Below, piece by piece: positions 1 through 13,800 of a stretch of DNA of 64,000 nucleotides. Each line of letters opens with the position of its first letter. Position 1 is the stretch's first letter. The position numbers and the translations under genes are program-made. The notes beneath the pieces are model-generated. The model searched no databases. It was not told the origin of the DNA and was given only the letters and a program-made list of their open reading frames with translations. The stretch is taken from the NCBI GenBank assembly GCA_964019135.1, contig OZ025249.1, forward strand, positions 38,577,759 through 38,641,758, given 5' to 3'. Source of the stretch: Arenicola marina. Lineage: Eukaryota; Annelida; Polychaeta; Arenicolidae.

Positions 1-1352
1 AACCCCTTCCCCCCTACACCCCGACTGACCACGCCCAACCATCACCCTCACTCTCATACCTGTGACGAGTCCCGGAAGTACCCAAAATCCGTGTCCATGG
101 CGACACCGCAGTGCCCTCCGACGAGCACCAAGCACGCTAAACCCCGAAGGGAACGCAGGGAATTGTAAAACAATTTGCACAATTTGTACAATCATGGGTA
201 TTTATTATATTTTTACCCAATTTATCCCGTTATCTTTTTTACCTTTTCATTTCCACCACCTGCGCTCCTTCCTCCCTTCCCCTCTCCCCTCGTCCATTCC
301 CCACGCACCTCCAACGTACGTACCCCTCCCCACCTCCCTCTCTCCCATATATGGGCCGCGGGATACAGTAGGGGGATTGGTTTCCTGGTAGCGGCATCAT
401 AGTTAGCCCCGCCAATACTGAGCCAATCGCCCCCCCCCCTCCCCGCCCCCCACACTCTCTCTCTCTTTCTCTCTCCGCGGAACGACATGTAAGGGGAAAA
501 AAGGAACCTGGTGGATACGGTTAATTGATGGAGTGATCTTCCTCAGAGAGAGTCCCGGCCCTCTTCGGCCCGGCCCGGCCCGCCCCGGCCCAGCCCGCCC
601 TGTCCCGGCCGGCGACATACCCATACCCACACCCACACCCATAGCGATACCCATAGAGATACCCATAGCCAGAGCCGAGCTATCATTGGCTGAGAGCCCC
701 ATTGATGCAGGCGTCGCCGTCCCATTTAACAGCGACCCCCACCGGCCAAGCGGCTTGACAACCGAACGCGAAGAAGACCCTCCGACCGCCGGCTAACGCC
801 CCGCCCAAACCAGCCCAGTGGAGGTAGTCGATGTTGTCAGGCGCGCCAACACAAGGACAGGCACAGCGAAGGGGCGTACGGTAACGGAAAGTGAGACAAC
901 CCCGTTAAAGACAGAGAGAGTGAGACATAGGAAGAGGCAAAGAGAGGCAGAGAGACCGGATATGCTTACCACTTCAGCGCGCACCACCTGAGCCAACCAA
1001 CCGACCATTCAACGATCCAGTTCAGCCACTGTTCAAAACGCGAAGGCGACGCTTTAAATTAAACTATACAGTAAAAAGAAAGCTAGGAGTGTAACCGATA
1101 ACCGATACCATCTACCCGTGAAGGATTTTTTCAGCCACATACTTTGAATCATAAATCTAAGGAAAGAAAAACACAACGAATATCGAAGTACGCACGAACA
1201 AGCTGACGACACAAAAACAGTCAAAACCGGACAGGAATTTGTGGTGAAAGTGCAAACGGCCGCGCGTGGAGTTCTTCTTGGCCCCCTCTCCACCAGGTAG
1301 CCTCAAAACTCACGGCAGCGCACCCTCTGAACGCGGAACTTTACACTGAAAC
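1..1352. other. Upstream region of the peptide-precursor gene
   Basis: No coding exon is recognisable here. The stretch holds a CT-rich tract (about 420-475), a GGCCC/GCCCC-type simple repeat (about 558-600) and a short hexamer-like run based on ATACCC (about 618-672). The bases just before the start codon at 1353 (GAAACATGG) fit an animal translation-start context. The promoter and any 5' untranslated exons of the gene that starts at 1353 must lie here or further left. I see no convincing TATA box at a suitable distance. Confidence 0.5.
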
Positions 1353-1422
1353 ATGGCAGTCATGAAGCTAGCGCTGCTGGCCAGTTTAGCGACATTTCTT
1401 CTCGTCACGGACTGCCTCGAAG
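1353..1422 (+). CDS. Peptide-precursor exon 1 (signal peptide)
   Basis: Starts at ATG in the context AACATGG and encodes MAVMKLALLA... through LVTDCLE. It ends one base into a codon at a strong donor, GAAG|GTAAGAAT. A second in-frame ATG three codons later would give an equally good signal peptide. The hydrophobic core LALLASLATFLLV and the small residues near the exon end fit a cleavable signal peptide whose cut site is at or just after the splice junction. Confidence 0.85.
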
Positions 1423-4400
1423 GTAAGAATCAATATCCCACATGCCGAACTCTCACCTTTCATCTCGAGTTTTTCTTTGCGAGTGGCATATCTTTTTGAA
1501 CGGCTGAAATAATCTCGCTCCCTATGTGGAAGATTTGCTTTTTTTTACAAGTAGCTGATGCATTTCAGTTGTTTTCCCTTGCGCAGAAATCAAAGTGCTG
1601 CTTGCCGTAAATATTTTTTGGTAACGCGGGACACTTGTGCTGTTATACGGTCGAAAAAACGTATCGTATCCGACACAGCTGTCCGCCAGAATGATGGGGT
1701 TTTAACTAATGATAATATTATGTAATTTGTTAAAAAGATAATTGCAGACGTTTGCTTTAGTTCAGGCGCACGATAATAAAATTAGTATCCAACATGATAC
1801 CAACGGGAATGTTGCAAATGAGCAATATGTCAAAGGGTATAACGGCAGAATTATGAATAATGAACTATGTTTATATGATTAGTAATGTATCATGCCATTG
1901 TTGCTGCGTGACGTACGGACTCTGATATTCACAAGTAGTTTGTATAATTAAACACATAATCTTTCCTCAACTCAGGCGGGGTTCAAATGGATTCCGCGCT
2001 TTAGCTTCCAAAATCCGTCAAACACTATTCCTTTATCATATACTAAATACTTTGGGCGCCAGCTATTCGTCCGATTCTCTTGTATTTATAGGATTTATGC
2101 TCGGTTCATGTTTCTCGATTTCGTGACCCACATCGAAACAACTCGCAATCGACGATGCAATAACTCTACCGGGTTAACTATATTGGCATGTTTGTCCGTT
2201 TGCAGTATATTGACAGTCTTTTGTCCATCTGTATTTTGCAATCCGTTGGAGTGATCGATGTCTCTTGGCAGGATATTCTTTGGTATTATTTCCGTTGGCC
2301 TTATATTTTTATTTGGCATTTTGTCCTCTGACACTATATCCATTGGCAATGCGTTGACATTATATCCATTGACATTATATGCGTTGGCATTATATCCATT
2401 GACATTATATGCGTTGACATTAAATCCATTGACATTATATGCGTTGACATTGTGTCCATTGACATTATATGCGTCGACATTATTGTCCATTTACAATAAA
2501 TACTTCGACATCGATTTTTTACACTGACATTAAAATTGTTTGGCATATGCCATATGCGTATTCAATATGTCCATTGGCATTATATGCGTTGACATTATGT
2601 ACACTGGCATTACATGCATTGTAAATATGTCCACTGGCATTACATGCGTTGACAGTCTTGGCCATTAATGTATTAATAAACCCAATGCTGTCTGGGGACA
2701 ACGGTGGGATGGCCACCATTGTTCAGTCAAACTGTCCATCGTAATACACATAGGACTGTCCTCGGCGGGGGGACTGTAAGCGGCCCTTCATAACACCCAC
2801 CCGGGCGCCGGAGTTCTGAAGTTTGCCTGCTGCTGGTCTGGAAGGTGGTGGTGGGAGGGTCCAGTGTCCAGTGTCGATTTCTCAAAATTCTCAGTGTCGA
2901 ATGCCGATTTTTCACGACGTTTCGTGTCGCTTTTTTGCTAAAGTTCGGAGGGTTTTTTTCTTCTAAAATACCGTTATCTGTGTAGATATCGTATTTTAAG
3001 CTACTCAGTGTCGGAATTTGGGGGTAAATGTCGAATGTTGATTTTTCCAATATGCCTGTGTCGCGTTTCGCCATTTACCCCTTCCAGAACCCTGCTGCTG
3101 CTGTGCGCATCCCTATGGTTATGTAGGTTACGGACCTCAATGGTCTGCTACGAATACCTTTACTCCCTAGGGAAATGGTTTTACTCTGCGCTTGGCCATT
3201 GCTTCAATGTTACCTTGTGTTAAAGTTGCATATCGAGGTTTTTCCCGCCAAAACTAAGCCCATGCGACATATATATCGCAATTTGCAGAAAACTCGATTG
3301 TTTCATTCTATACATTCAAAAACCTAATAAACATCGCCGTTTCGGCTGTGATGTGGCAAAAGTGTATATCCCGGGACACCACAGAACACCATAGCATACA
3401 AACTGATGGCGTTTACCCCTAAGTTGAAGCCTGGTAAATTGATATCACGGGCAAGGCTAAGAGACTCCATTTGGCACTCTAGTATGTGTGGAATATAGAC
3501 AAAACGAAATCTTGGATGATTCAAGGACTGATTTTTATTTTTATTTTGCTAAAGCTAAAACGACAAATGAATGAAACGCCACGAATTGTACATGGCAAGG
3601 GAGTGTTTTTTCGTCAGAAGCCATAGGGGTTATCGGAACTGCAGGAATCACCTCACGTTTGCATCCTCCAGTTAAAGCTGCTCATACATAAATTCCCCAC
3701 TTTTATTAAGAGTGTCAACATCTTTTGGAGAAACGTCCTGGATCCATTGTGTGACTGTGTGAATGATAACACATGAGTGTGTACTGCCATACGACAGCAA
3801 TGTGCAGATGTTGATGACGTAGTACACAAGAACGCCACACTGCCCTAAGAACCAACATACATAATTTCCATTCAAAAAAGTTGCCCGGAGAAAGTATTGC
3901 TGCAGAAGTAACCTTTACTAGTTACATCCGATAAGCATAGAGCATCATATAACGAATGAGTACTGCGATTGAACATGTTGAATACCGATATCATGGATTC
4001 CTTTCAAAGCTAGCCTTCGCTTCCGCACCTTCCCGTGTGGAAACAACGAATGCGTGGTTCAAAGTGAGCAAACAGCCGTAGGCTTCCAAAATCTGGTTGG
4101 CAGTTTTTTTCCACTTAGTTTTATTGGATTTCTCCCTTAGGTCGTGGGTTGAATAAACTGGTATTAGCTTACCTTACCTCGAATGCCGTAGTAGATATCG
4201 CCTTCTGGTACATCACTCAATGTAACGTGTTGTCCTCTCTTGGTCACGAACGAGAATAATAATATAAAGAGATTATGTCTTGTCTATGCCTAAAGTAATA
4301 GATGAAATATGAGCAGATCTTTTTATTTGCCGAACGTCATGCGGCAGGGGAGAGATTATGAAGCTTATGGCAGATCTGTGAAACAAAGGCCTGTGTTTAT

Positions 4401-7400
4401 TCCTTGCCATCGAGCATCGCAATTCATTTTGACCACCTAGAGTACTTCGTTAAGCTTACTACCGATTAGCTACCCATTGAAGGCTGTCATAGACAGCTCT
4501 AGGCACCTAGCACCTTATTAAGATTACACTCGATTATCCGTTGGAGGGTGTCATAGACAGCTCTAGGCACCAGGGTACCGCGTTAAGCTTACAATCGATT
4601 ACCCGTTGGAGGGTGTCATAGAGAGCTCCAGGCATTGGGCACCTCATTAAGATTACAATTGATTACCCGTTAGAGGGTGTCACAGCCTCACAGTCGTCTG
4701 GTGTCGATCAGATCGTTTTAATTTACAATAAACTGAAGATCTATACACATATTGTAACAAATGAATACTGATGTTGCCCTGAATAGGTATTTAATAAAAT
4801 TGTGATTTTAATAATGTGATTATTATTTCGTCAAAACATGCTAAGTACAAAAAAGGGTTCGGTAAGATGACAACATGTCGCTTACTACAAAAGTTTCTCT
4901 CAGGTGGCAACCGTTCGCGCACTATAAAAAGTATTAGGTTAAGATATCAACGGATCGTTCAGTACATAAAAGTGATTCCCTCGCATGTCAACCGGCCGCT
5001 TTATATAAATGTTCTCGTCCGCTTTATATAAACGTTTTTAAAATGGCCACTAATCGCTTCATACAATTACGATGTCAGTCGGTCGGTGTTACCAATGCGA
5101 TATATGTTGACAAGTGTTTTGCACCACTCTCTCGGCCTCAATGTTATGGAGACTGCTCCCGTTGCTGTTTGCGTTAAGCCTCCTCACAGACCACAAATGC
5201 CAGAGGGTGTGAGTATGTATCTGTAAATGATAATGCATTATTTTTATTATTCATTAACAATGCAATAATGTCACTGGAAAGGTGGCGTGGCCCGTCACCA
5301 TTTCGCTGCGGCCTTTTTGGTCATTAAGGCCAAGACCACCAGAGCGCCATCTGTCGGGTGTCGCCCGAGGTAAGCACTCGTATCGGGACGTGATTGGCGC
5401 CTCCTCAACGATCAGCTTCCGGTGTATAATTCAGGAGCCTCGCCTCCCCTTCTAAGCCATTAGGTGGCGTCACTGTCCCTTCCGCACCATATTATCGCCC
5501 ACCCCCCTATACCCCGCCTCTCTTCGCCTCTACCCGCTATATACCCCCACCCCTCTATGGCGTGTTTTCTCGTATGTGGGCATCCCCCATGGGCACACAA
5601 TGAGTTCTTCACGGGGCAGGGGAGAACGAAATGGGCTGAATTACCGTAATCTTGATACAGACCGGGAAACGCGCCGCTCGAGATTCGCCTCCGATGATAT
5701 TCAGCTGTCGATCGTTACCCCAAAGGCTGTTTTTTTACACGGTGTTGTATAATAATCGACAATGCGTTCGACTTTTCACGCTGGCATATATATACATGTA
5801 TATATATATATATATGCGATGGAATACTGGCAAAAAGGTCATTTATTTGTGACATTCTGCGTCGCTGTTATCAATGAAACCATTGGGCTTTATTGGTGTA
5901 TCGCTGTTTCGAAACGGTACTTCAAAAGTACTTCACCCACCTGAAACATTTTTATAGTGATGACGCCGTTGACGATGTTGTTCCTACGACGTGATTTCAT
6001 AAATATGACGGAAGAAAATAAACATCATCTATTTGAAGAAAGCTAACAGTGATGACAAGTATCATGGGATCGCTACCCAAAGAAAATAAGGTAACTATTT
6101 AACACTATCATTTTTGATCTAAGACATGTAATTGAAATATAACAGCAATATTACGCTGTTTATTGGAATATTTTCCAATAGTCATCGGCGCACCACATCA
6201 AGGGTTTCGATTCAGTCCTCACCGTCGCCCCTTTCTTGTCACGTTCACTCACTCAACCACCCCGCTCCCCTTCCCTCACCCCTCACTCCGCCCTTGTCTC
6301 ACCACGTCACGTGCACGACGCCCTGATGCATCCACCTCCATCCTATCTTTTTCATGCCGTTTTGTGACGTCACCAAGCAGTTTAAGGTTCACGGAGACTT
6401 TAAAAATTACGGCACGATGAGAAAAATGTAAACAAGAGCTCATTATAGTGTGTGTTTTGGACGCTAGAGGCGCCACCGTTGCCGCGTCTCTGCGGTTGGA
6501 TTACCCCTAATGGGCTCTGTATTCTGGCAGTTGAGGATCTCCCGAAGCACTGCCTGGGGCATGCCAGTCGGTCAAAATGTGGGCGGTGGCATATGGATTG
6601 GGAGGGGGGTGGGGTGGTGGCGTGTATCTGAGGGTGCTGGAGCAGGTTACAGGGGGGGGGGAGTGCATGGTGAAGGGGACGGGTTGATGAGACCGCTGCC
6701 ACAAGTAAGAGAATGAAATCGTACACCGTTATGAAAATCTCCCTTTCTTTCTCCATGAGACAAAACAAAATCACATCCCCGATGCGAGTGGGATGGCCAC
6801 CGTCAATTGCTTGGTATACGGTTGTCACGAGGTGGCTTCTTCTCAATAATTGTGTCAATGAGTCAACGAGGCCAGGTAGCTAGGATCCCCGGGTTTCCCG
6901 AGGCGGCTGAAGAGCCTCAATCTCCACGGCCCACGGCAAAATGACCACACTTGGAGTCACAATGACCTCTAAGCACGTGCCGCCAAGGTCGTTTATCGCT
7001 CGACCTCCGTGAGATGAGGCCGTCAAGTGCAACGAGGAGGCGACCGCCTTCTGAAGCTCGCAAATTTCGAGAAAACCTGAACGGAGTAAACAAGTTACAA
7101 ATTGTCGCAAGCTTAGACGTGAAGTCAAGTTGATCAGCCTTGGCGTAAAATCGAATTAAACATCTTGAAGTAAAAAAGAAAGGAAGGGATTGTTGTTTTA
7201 GGTTCGTTTTGTGCACTTGGTGGGGAAATTAGGGCAAGAAACCTTCGGGGGCACTGGCGGATTCTGATGAATAGACGGATCCACGCTCCGACACTCCCTT
7301 TTCTTGTCTTTCATCGTAAAATTGACAATCATAGCTGATGGTAGATACAAATGAAATGTATTCACTCAACTGACAAGAAGGTTAGCAGTTAGCAGAAAGC

Positions 7401-10400
7401 CATGACCGGTTTTCTGACGAGATTGCCAGCTATGCGCTGCCGATCTCGTGAGAAGACAAAGCGGACAAAAAAAGAGAAAAAAAAATGTCCAGCGATGACG
7501 TCGCGTGACCACGTGACTCACCGGACGAGGGAGAGAAGATGGCGGGAGGGTAGGGGGCTGAAGGGGGAAAGGGGGAGGGGGAGGACGCTACACCCCCGCC
7601 ACACGCGCAGTATCATCCCGCAGATCCAGTCAGCTACAGCAAGCGTGAAACGGCGAATTAACTGGCCGCCCCATAGCCTAGTTGGTAGCGTGTCTCTGTA
7701 TCGAGTGTTAGATCAGCCCACGGACGGGCCGGGGGGTGGGTTCGCGCCCCTCATGGGCAAACGTCTATATTATTAGCGAGGGCTGGAAATCCACTGTGTT
7801 TAGTCACAAAAATGGGGTGGGGGGTTACCCCGGTAGACGTGGCCCCTTTCCACATGTAAATTTAACACAACAGGTACGACAGATAGGTATACCATGCACA
7901 TGGTCACATAAGTTCCCCTATCACTGATGTGCCACTGACTACGGTTCCTACCTAATCACAACGGACCCTTTGTAGTTATACACCGTCCAAGGTTTTTTAT
8001 GAAGACCGGATAGCCACAGGTGCGACATCCCTGCTGCCCATGTCAACGCCCGAGCCGGGCGAGCATATTCGAAACGACGGCGCCGGGGTTGAATATTTCG
8101 CCTATTTGCTCCGGTTCGGGCACCGGCTAAAGTGGCACATCGTTCCGGCATAGACAGGGTTGCATCTGGCCGAGTTACTAGGTCTATCGCCGAGATAGTA
8201 TTAATCATAAGGCAGGGATGTCCTGCTGACCCAACGAGGCAGAAGTAGTCTTATTTCACAGATCTTTGAGGTGGAAAGCATTGTTATACTTTTAAGATTA
8301 TATCATGATTGTTATGGAAATGAATTGAAACACTGAAAGTAAAGGTTTATCCCGCAATGCTGGTCTTCGCCCCATGGAACACCTCATGATGTTAACACAA
8401 TTAACTTAGTTATGAGAACAACCATAGAAATGAAATGAAACGATTGTTACTTTTTTTCCGTGTTGTGCATACTAAGGTTAAAATACAACGAGGAACCTCC
8501 GGGGATAATGAACGATGTGAGTGAAATATGCCCCAATATACCCTGCAGACGCTTAAGGGTTAATCACCGTTTTATTTTCGATGCGTTTAAGGGTTAATCA
8601 TTGTCATATTTTGGAATCGTTTAAGGGTTATATTCTGTTGACGGGTTTATGACTGTTATATTTTCCAGACGTCTAAGGTTTTATCACTCTTATAGTTTGC
8701 AGACGTCTAAGGGTTTATCACTGTTATACCTTGTAGACGTGTAGGGTTAATCATTGTTACAATTTGTGAACGTTTAGAGTTTATCATTACTACACTTTGG
8801 GAACGTCCAAGTAAGGAATCATGTCGATGCAGATTTAACGATACATGCAAGACAGACATTTTTTGTAAATTACAAGACTCTTTATGACGTCCTTGTCGTA
8901 TGACAAACATCTCATATGACGTCATTGTCGTATGACAAACATCTCATATGACGTCATTGCTGTATGACAAACATCTCATATGACGTTATTGTTGCATGAC
9001 AAACATTTCATATGACGTCATTGTCGTATGACAAACATCTCATATGACGTCATTGCTGTATGACAAACATCTCACATGACGTTATTGTTGTATCACGAAC
9101 GTCTCATATGACGTCATTGCTGTATGACAAACATCTCATATGACCTAATTCTAGAGCTATTATGGTTGTAACGGTGTAATCGGTTGCCGCTTCCATTCCC
9201 GATGTCTCCCCAGCTGGTTAGAGACACGTGCAGAGAACTTGTTTTCTGCAACCGCGTCTCCCATATCAATGAACTCAGTTGGTACGTTCGTACACACCGC
9301 AGACATCGACCGATGCGTTCTTGTCAAACAACCCCGGAAAAGTCCCTGTCAGTTTGCATAGATGGAAAACATGATCGAGGGCCATGTTTCTTTTCATTCC
9401 CGATCATTAGAACTACGACCCCCCCCCCCCCCCACACACACACACACACACACCCACCCCTTCGTACCCGCAAGGCCTTGTGCCCGTAGCGTAGAAAATG
9501 TAGATAGCGTAGATAAAACCAAAATATGTAGGCCTATTTCGTCTTTGACGCTGTGGTTGGTATCTGCTCTACTTCTACAGCACGCCACTTATTCATCCGT
9601 ATTTGCGTAAGTTCCACCATAAACCATACACCTGCTTCCTGTAGCATCAGGGCGCAGGACTAGCGGAGATGGGGAGATGGATCTTGGTATGGGTCTGCGA
9701 TGAGCATTTGTGACACTCGCCATGGATGGAGAATCTCAATACCGGCTTAGCGCAATATTACTCTACGGACCGATGCACCTTATGTATGATTGTTTTCCCC
9801 GTGGGTGGGAGCCCGGGGTGGAAGCCCTGGCTAGGTGCGCGCAAAACATAGCTAGTAATAAAACTGGTGCAGAAATCTGGAATTACAATTCGGTGCCGTA
9901 TTCCGTAGAAACAAACCATTGAACAGTGGCGCCATCTGGTGAAGGCATACGCAATGCATAACCTATAATAGTCTGCGGTGCCGCCTGCGCACGAATAGCT
10001 CTGACTGAAACGACTCGCTATCCATGTACTAGGGTCATGGCCAGTTGCCATGATAAGATCATGAGAGGTCAGTAAAAAAGGCTTTTAAACTGGATAGTCC
10101 TCTAAAACAGTAGTTTATGTTAACTATAATCATGGAGGGTTATCTTGCTTCCGTATTATAACAGTGGAACCAATTTGAATTTTGAGTCCATTTTGTGTTT
10201 TGCTTCTTGGAAACCTCGTGGAATGATCTATAGCAGAAACAATATATGTATTTAGATGTATGTATTTATCTATTCTGCCCATCAAGGCTATATCAAAGGG
10301 TAATTTATCCCAAGATGAAGGAAGATCACGTGACACGTGACCCAGTTACGCCACTGTATCTTCCTCGCAGGTGAGAGTAAACCACCCTAATACATAGGCA

Positions 10401-10839
10401 GTGACCTTGAACCCTTCTGTGGCAGACGACCTTTACGGCCTAATCTAAATCTCTACAAGTATATGCCACGGAAGACTAGCACGTGTCAAACACGTGTCGT
10501 TTCTAAGCCTGTGATAATCCGCAACGAATTGGGATGAGCCATTTTGATTGGTCGCATATGTGTGACGTCGGCTTTTAGACGATACATCGCCACGGCCTTC
10601 TGCGACCTTGAGGTGCGGAACGCCGGTAGGCTACGTGCTTGAAGGCCACGTTCCCCGCAGGCGGTGGTAGGCAGCGCCCCCTTCAGGTGAAGACTGACCT
10701 CGGTCGTTGTAGCGTCATCAACGGGGCTTAGCGCTGCGGTCATTGGGACTCAATGACTCGGGCACCGGGTGCAGGTAGAGCGGCCTAACAGCTCACCTTG
10801 CCCCCCCCCCACCCCCTGCACCCACCTCTCTCACTCTCC

Positions 10840-10873
<34 letters not shown>

Positions 10874-13800
10874 GTATATACATATATTACTAAATCCCTT
10901 AGAGGGTCATTCATTAGCCAGCCATGTGTTTCTATCGGTGTCGTTCTCATGTCATCCGACTAGTTACTTGTAGCGTTTGGTTTATGATCTGTATTTAGAA
11001 AATGTCTCCGTGAATGCATGCGAGATAGGTAGATAAGCACTATAGATATATAGATATATGAATGTTCAAACATACACCTGCCGTGACGTCATCTTCAGCC
11101 GTATCTCCTATGACGTCACCACCCGCCGGTTTCTTTGCTATATGACACCCTGATCCGCCAACACCGAGGACCATGAAGCCCATAGAGTCCTTCGCCGCCT
11201 CTAAAACGTTGAACCACTCCCCAAATGTCCCATCCCAGTGAATAATGCAAGCCCAGAGCAGTCGGCCATGATAATCAAACCCGCCGCTTCACTCGCTGAA
11301 TGTGTCACAAGAGTATCGAAAACTATTAGAGCCGCCTGTTTAAAGGCGCTATGTAGAGGAGAGATGTAGAGACCTCCCAATGCGTCACGTGACACCCCTC
11401 TTCAATCTCCCCCACCCCGCTCCCCCTTTCCCGCCCTGAAGCTAGCACTGACCTTATGACCTTGTCCCACTTCCGCCTGAAGTTGGTAAATGGTTGACCC
11501 GCTTCCTATTTCCACAATCGGTAATTTTTTAAATGATTAGGATAAAAGATAAATGTCATCCGCTGATGTAGTATCTCACTCAGCAGCGAATCACTTTACC
11601 ACGGTGGGTCTGGGTGTGGGGGGGTGGGGCGGGGGGTAGGGCTGATGTTTTGTTTTTTTTGGGGGGGGGGGGGGCTTAGCCGTTCGCTTGTAATATAAGA
11701 TCTAAATCGATCGAGTGTAGAATACGGGCATGCATATATAATATGTAATTACTACGTAGTTATAACAACATATTTACACGAAACCTCTTTAATTAATTGT
11801 AAGGAATTAAATAAACCAACTTTCTGGAAAGCCGACCCTGGCAGTTGGCTAGACCAAACGGCAATTAAGACCGGCAATAGTAACCCCGAACCCACCCCCT
11901 ACCCTTGCCACGCTGGGTGGTTACGAAACAATAGTCTCATTCAGTTTTGACGGGATCACTCAGCTCACGACGTAGTATCGGAAACATCTTCCGTTGTCAC
12001 TATAGTGAGGACTGTATTGATAAAGTTCACCTCATACTTCCCGCGAAGACACAACATAGTACGCCAGGCCACGCATCGGGTTACAACGTCCCTTTGTATT
12101 ATCGTGAAATCAACACAGAGAAGCTGTCAGTATTTATGTTCCGCCCATTCATGTTCGTGCTCCTCGTCCATGTATTGTTTACACGTGTAAGCAAGTCTGG
12201 CAGCTTATCCGCGGCGTTGCCAAGAACGGAAGGTGGTAACTCTCGCTCTACACGTGACCGTCCATTTTTCAGGTGCGTTACTCTCGTTTCAATGAGATAT
12301 GTAATATCAGACGAGAATCAACGAGAACGCCATGCGGGACACTTGCTCAACTCGCATCTTGTCGATCAAAACTATTGTCCGTCTTCTAAATGTCATTGAT
12401 TTTCTAAACCCTCCATCCCCCCATTCCTCTCCTCCCGAGCAGCCCACAGCCGCCCTGTACCCTCTGCTCCCCCACCCCCACATATCCACAGCGCCCGCGA
12501 CCCCGTGCATGCGCACTCTCCTAGTGCAGCGCCGCTCACCAATCAACCAAGTTATTCCAATCGTCCATTCATGCTGGCGCCGTGCCACAACTTCCGGCCA
12601 TGCAAGGGGCGGGGAACAAGTGAACGGCATGTCACGTGATCGGGACCATTTCCTGGTGTCAGCCTTTTTTTGGCGTTCTCTGGTGAGCCGCGTAGGTTAT
12701 TGTAGCATCTAGAAGGAAGTCCCAATATTAGGGATCCCACCTCTGCTTGCATCTCTCATTAACTGGCAGACCAGAAACATGCCCCCTCCTCACTCCCTCG
12801 TCAATGCTCCCCTCTGCTCCCCGCCCTTTTAATCCCGCGGCCCCCTCCCTGATCCTCCGTGCTCTGCCTCCCCACTCTAACTACCCTTCATCGCACCCCG
12901 CCCCCCCCCCCTCCCATTCGCAACCCTCACTCCTAACCCCTGCCTCGGTGCCAAACTGAGGCATCAATGCTCCTTTGTAAAGTGCTCACACGGTGCTCGA
13001 TATGGCGTCTCGGTTGTCAGGCGGATGGGGGTCTGTGATGTAAACAAACCACCCTCTCTCTGCTCGCATCCCTTCAATATATATCCACGAGATGTGCCCT
13101 GTGGATGCCCTCCTCGCAAAGACGTAGATTGTTATAAATTATTACAAAGTCCCACCTTGACCTTTTAGTAAGTGGGTCACTCTCTAATAATGCCTTCTGT
13201 GTGTAGTCAGGTTTGACCATTGCACCAAAGATTGTCTAGACAATCTTTACAAGTTTACAAGTTTTAACACAAGTCCAGTTTGTTTTATTTGTATATATTA
13301 TATCTATATTATAGGCAATTTATATAGATTGATATACTATGAGTACGAGTTTTCAAATGTATTTCACAGTTTGAATACAAACTCATGGAATACAACTAGG
13401 TTGCAAAAAATTAGATTTGATCGAAAGTCTTCTATTCTATACGAGCAGTATGCTAACAAACATGTAATAATTCTTGGTATCCAACTAAATCAATGTTGTG
13501 CCAAGTTAGTAAAAATCGGTCGCAAGGATTCCCTAGTCTTAGATGGTGTGGCAGGGAGGGCATACTGGAAGGACCATTTGATATCAAGGGCGGGGGGGGG
13601 GGGGGCTACACAAATCTTCTTAAAAAATCTTGATTTGCCTGTTAAGGAAAACATATGCCTTTATATTTCTTGAAAAATAAATTGAAAAAAATGTTACTAC
13701 ATTGTGTAGATACAAAATTAAGTCCATCGCAAGAATAAGAAATGATGACCTCCCCAGGGCATTTTTTTAAAAATTGATTTACAACTGTGATGCTACTGCA

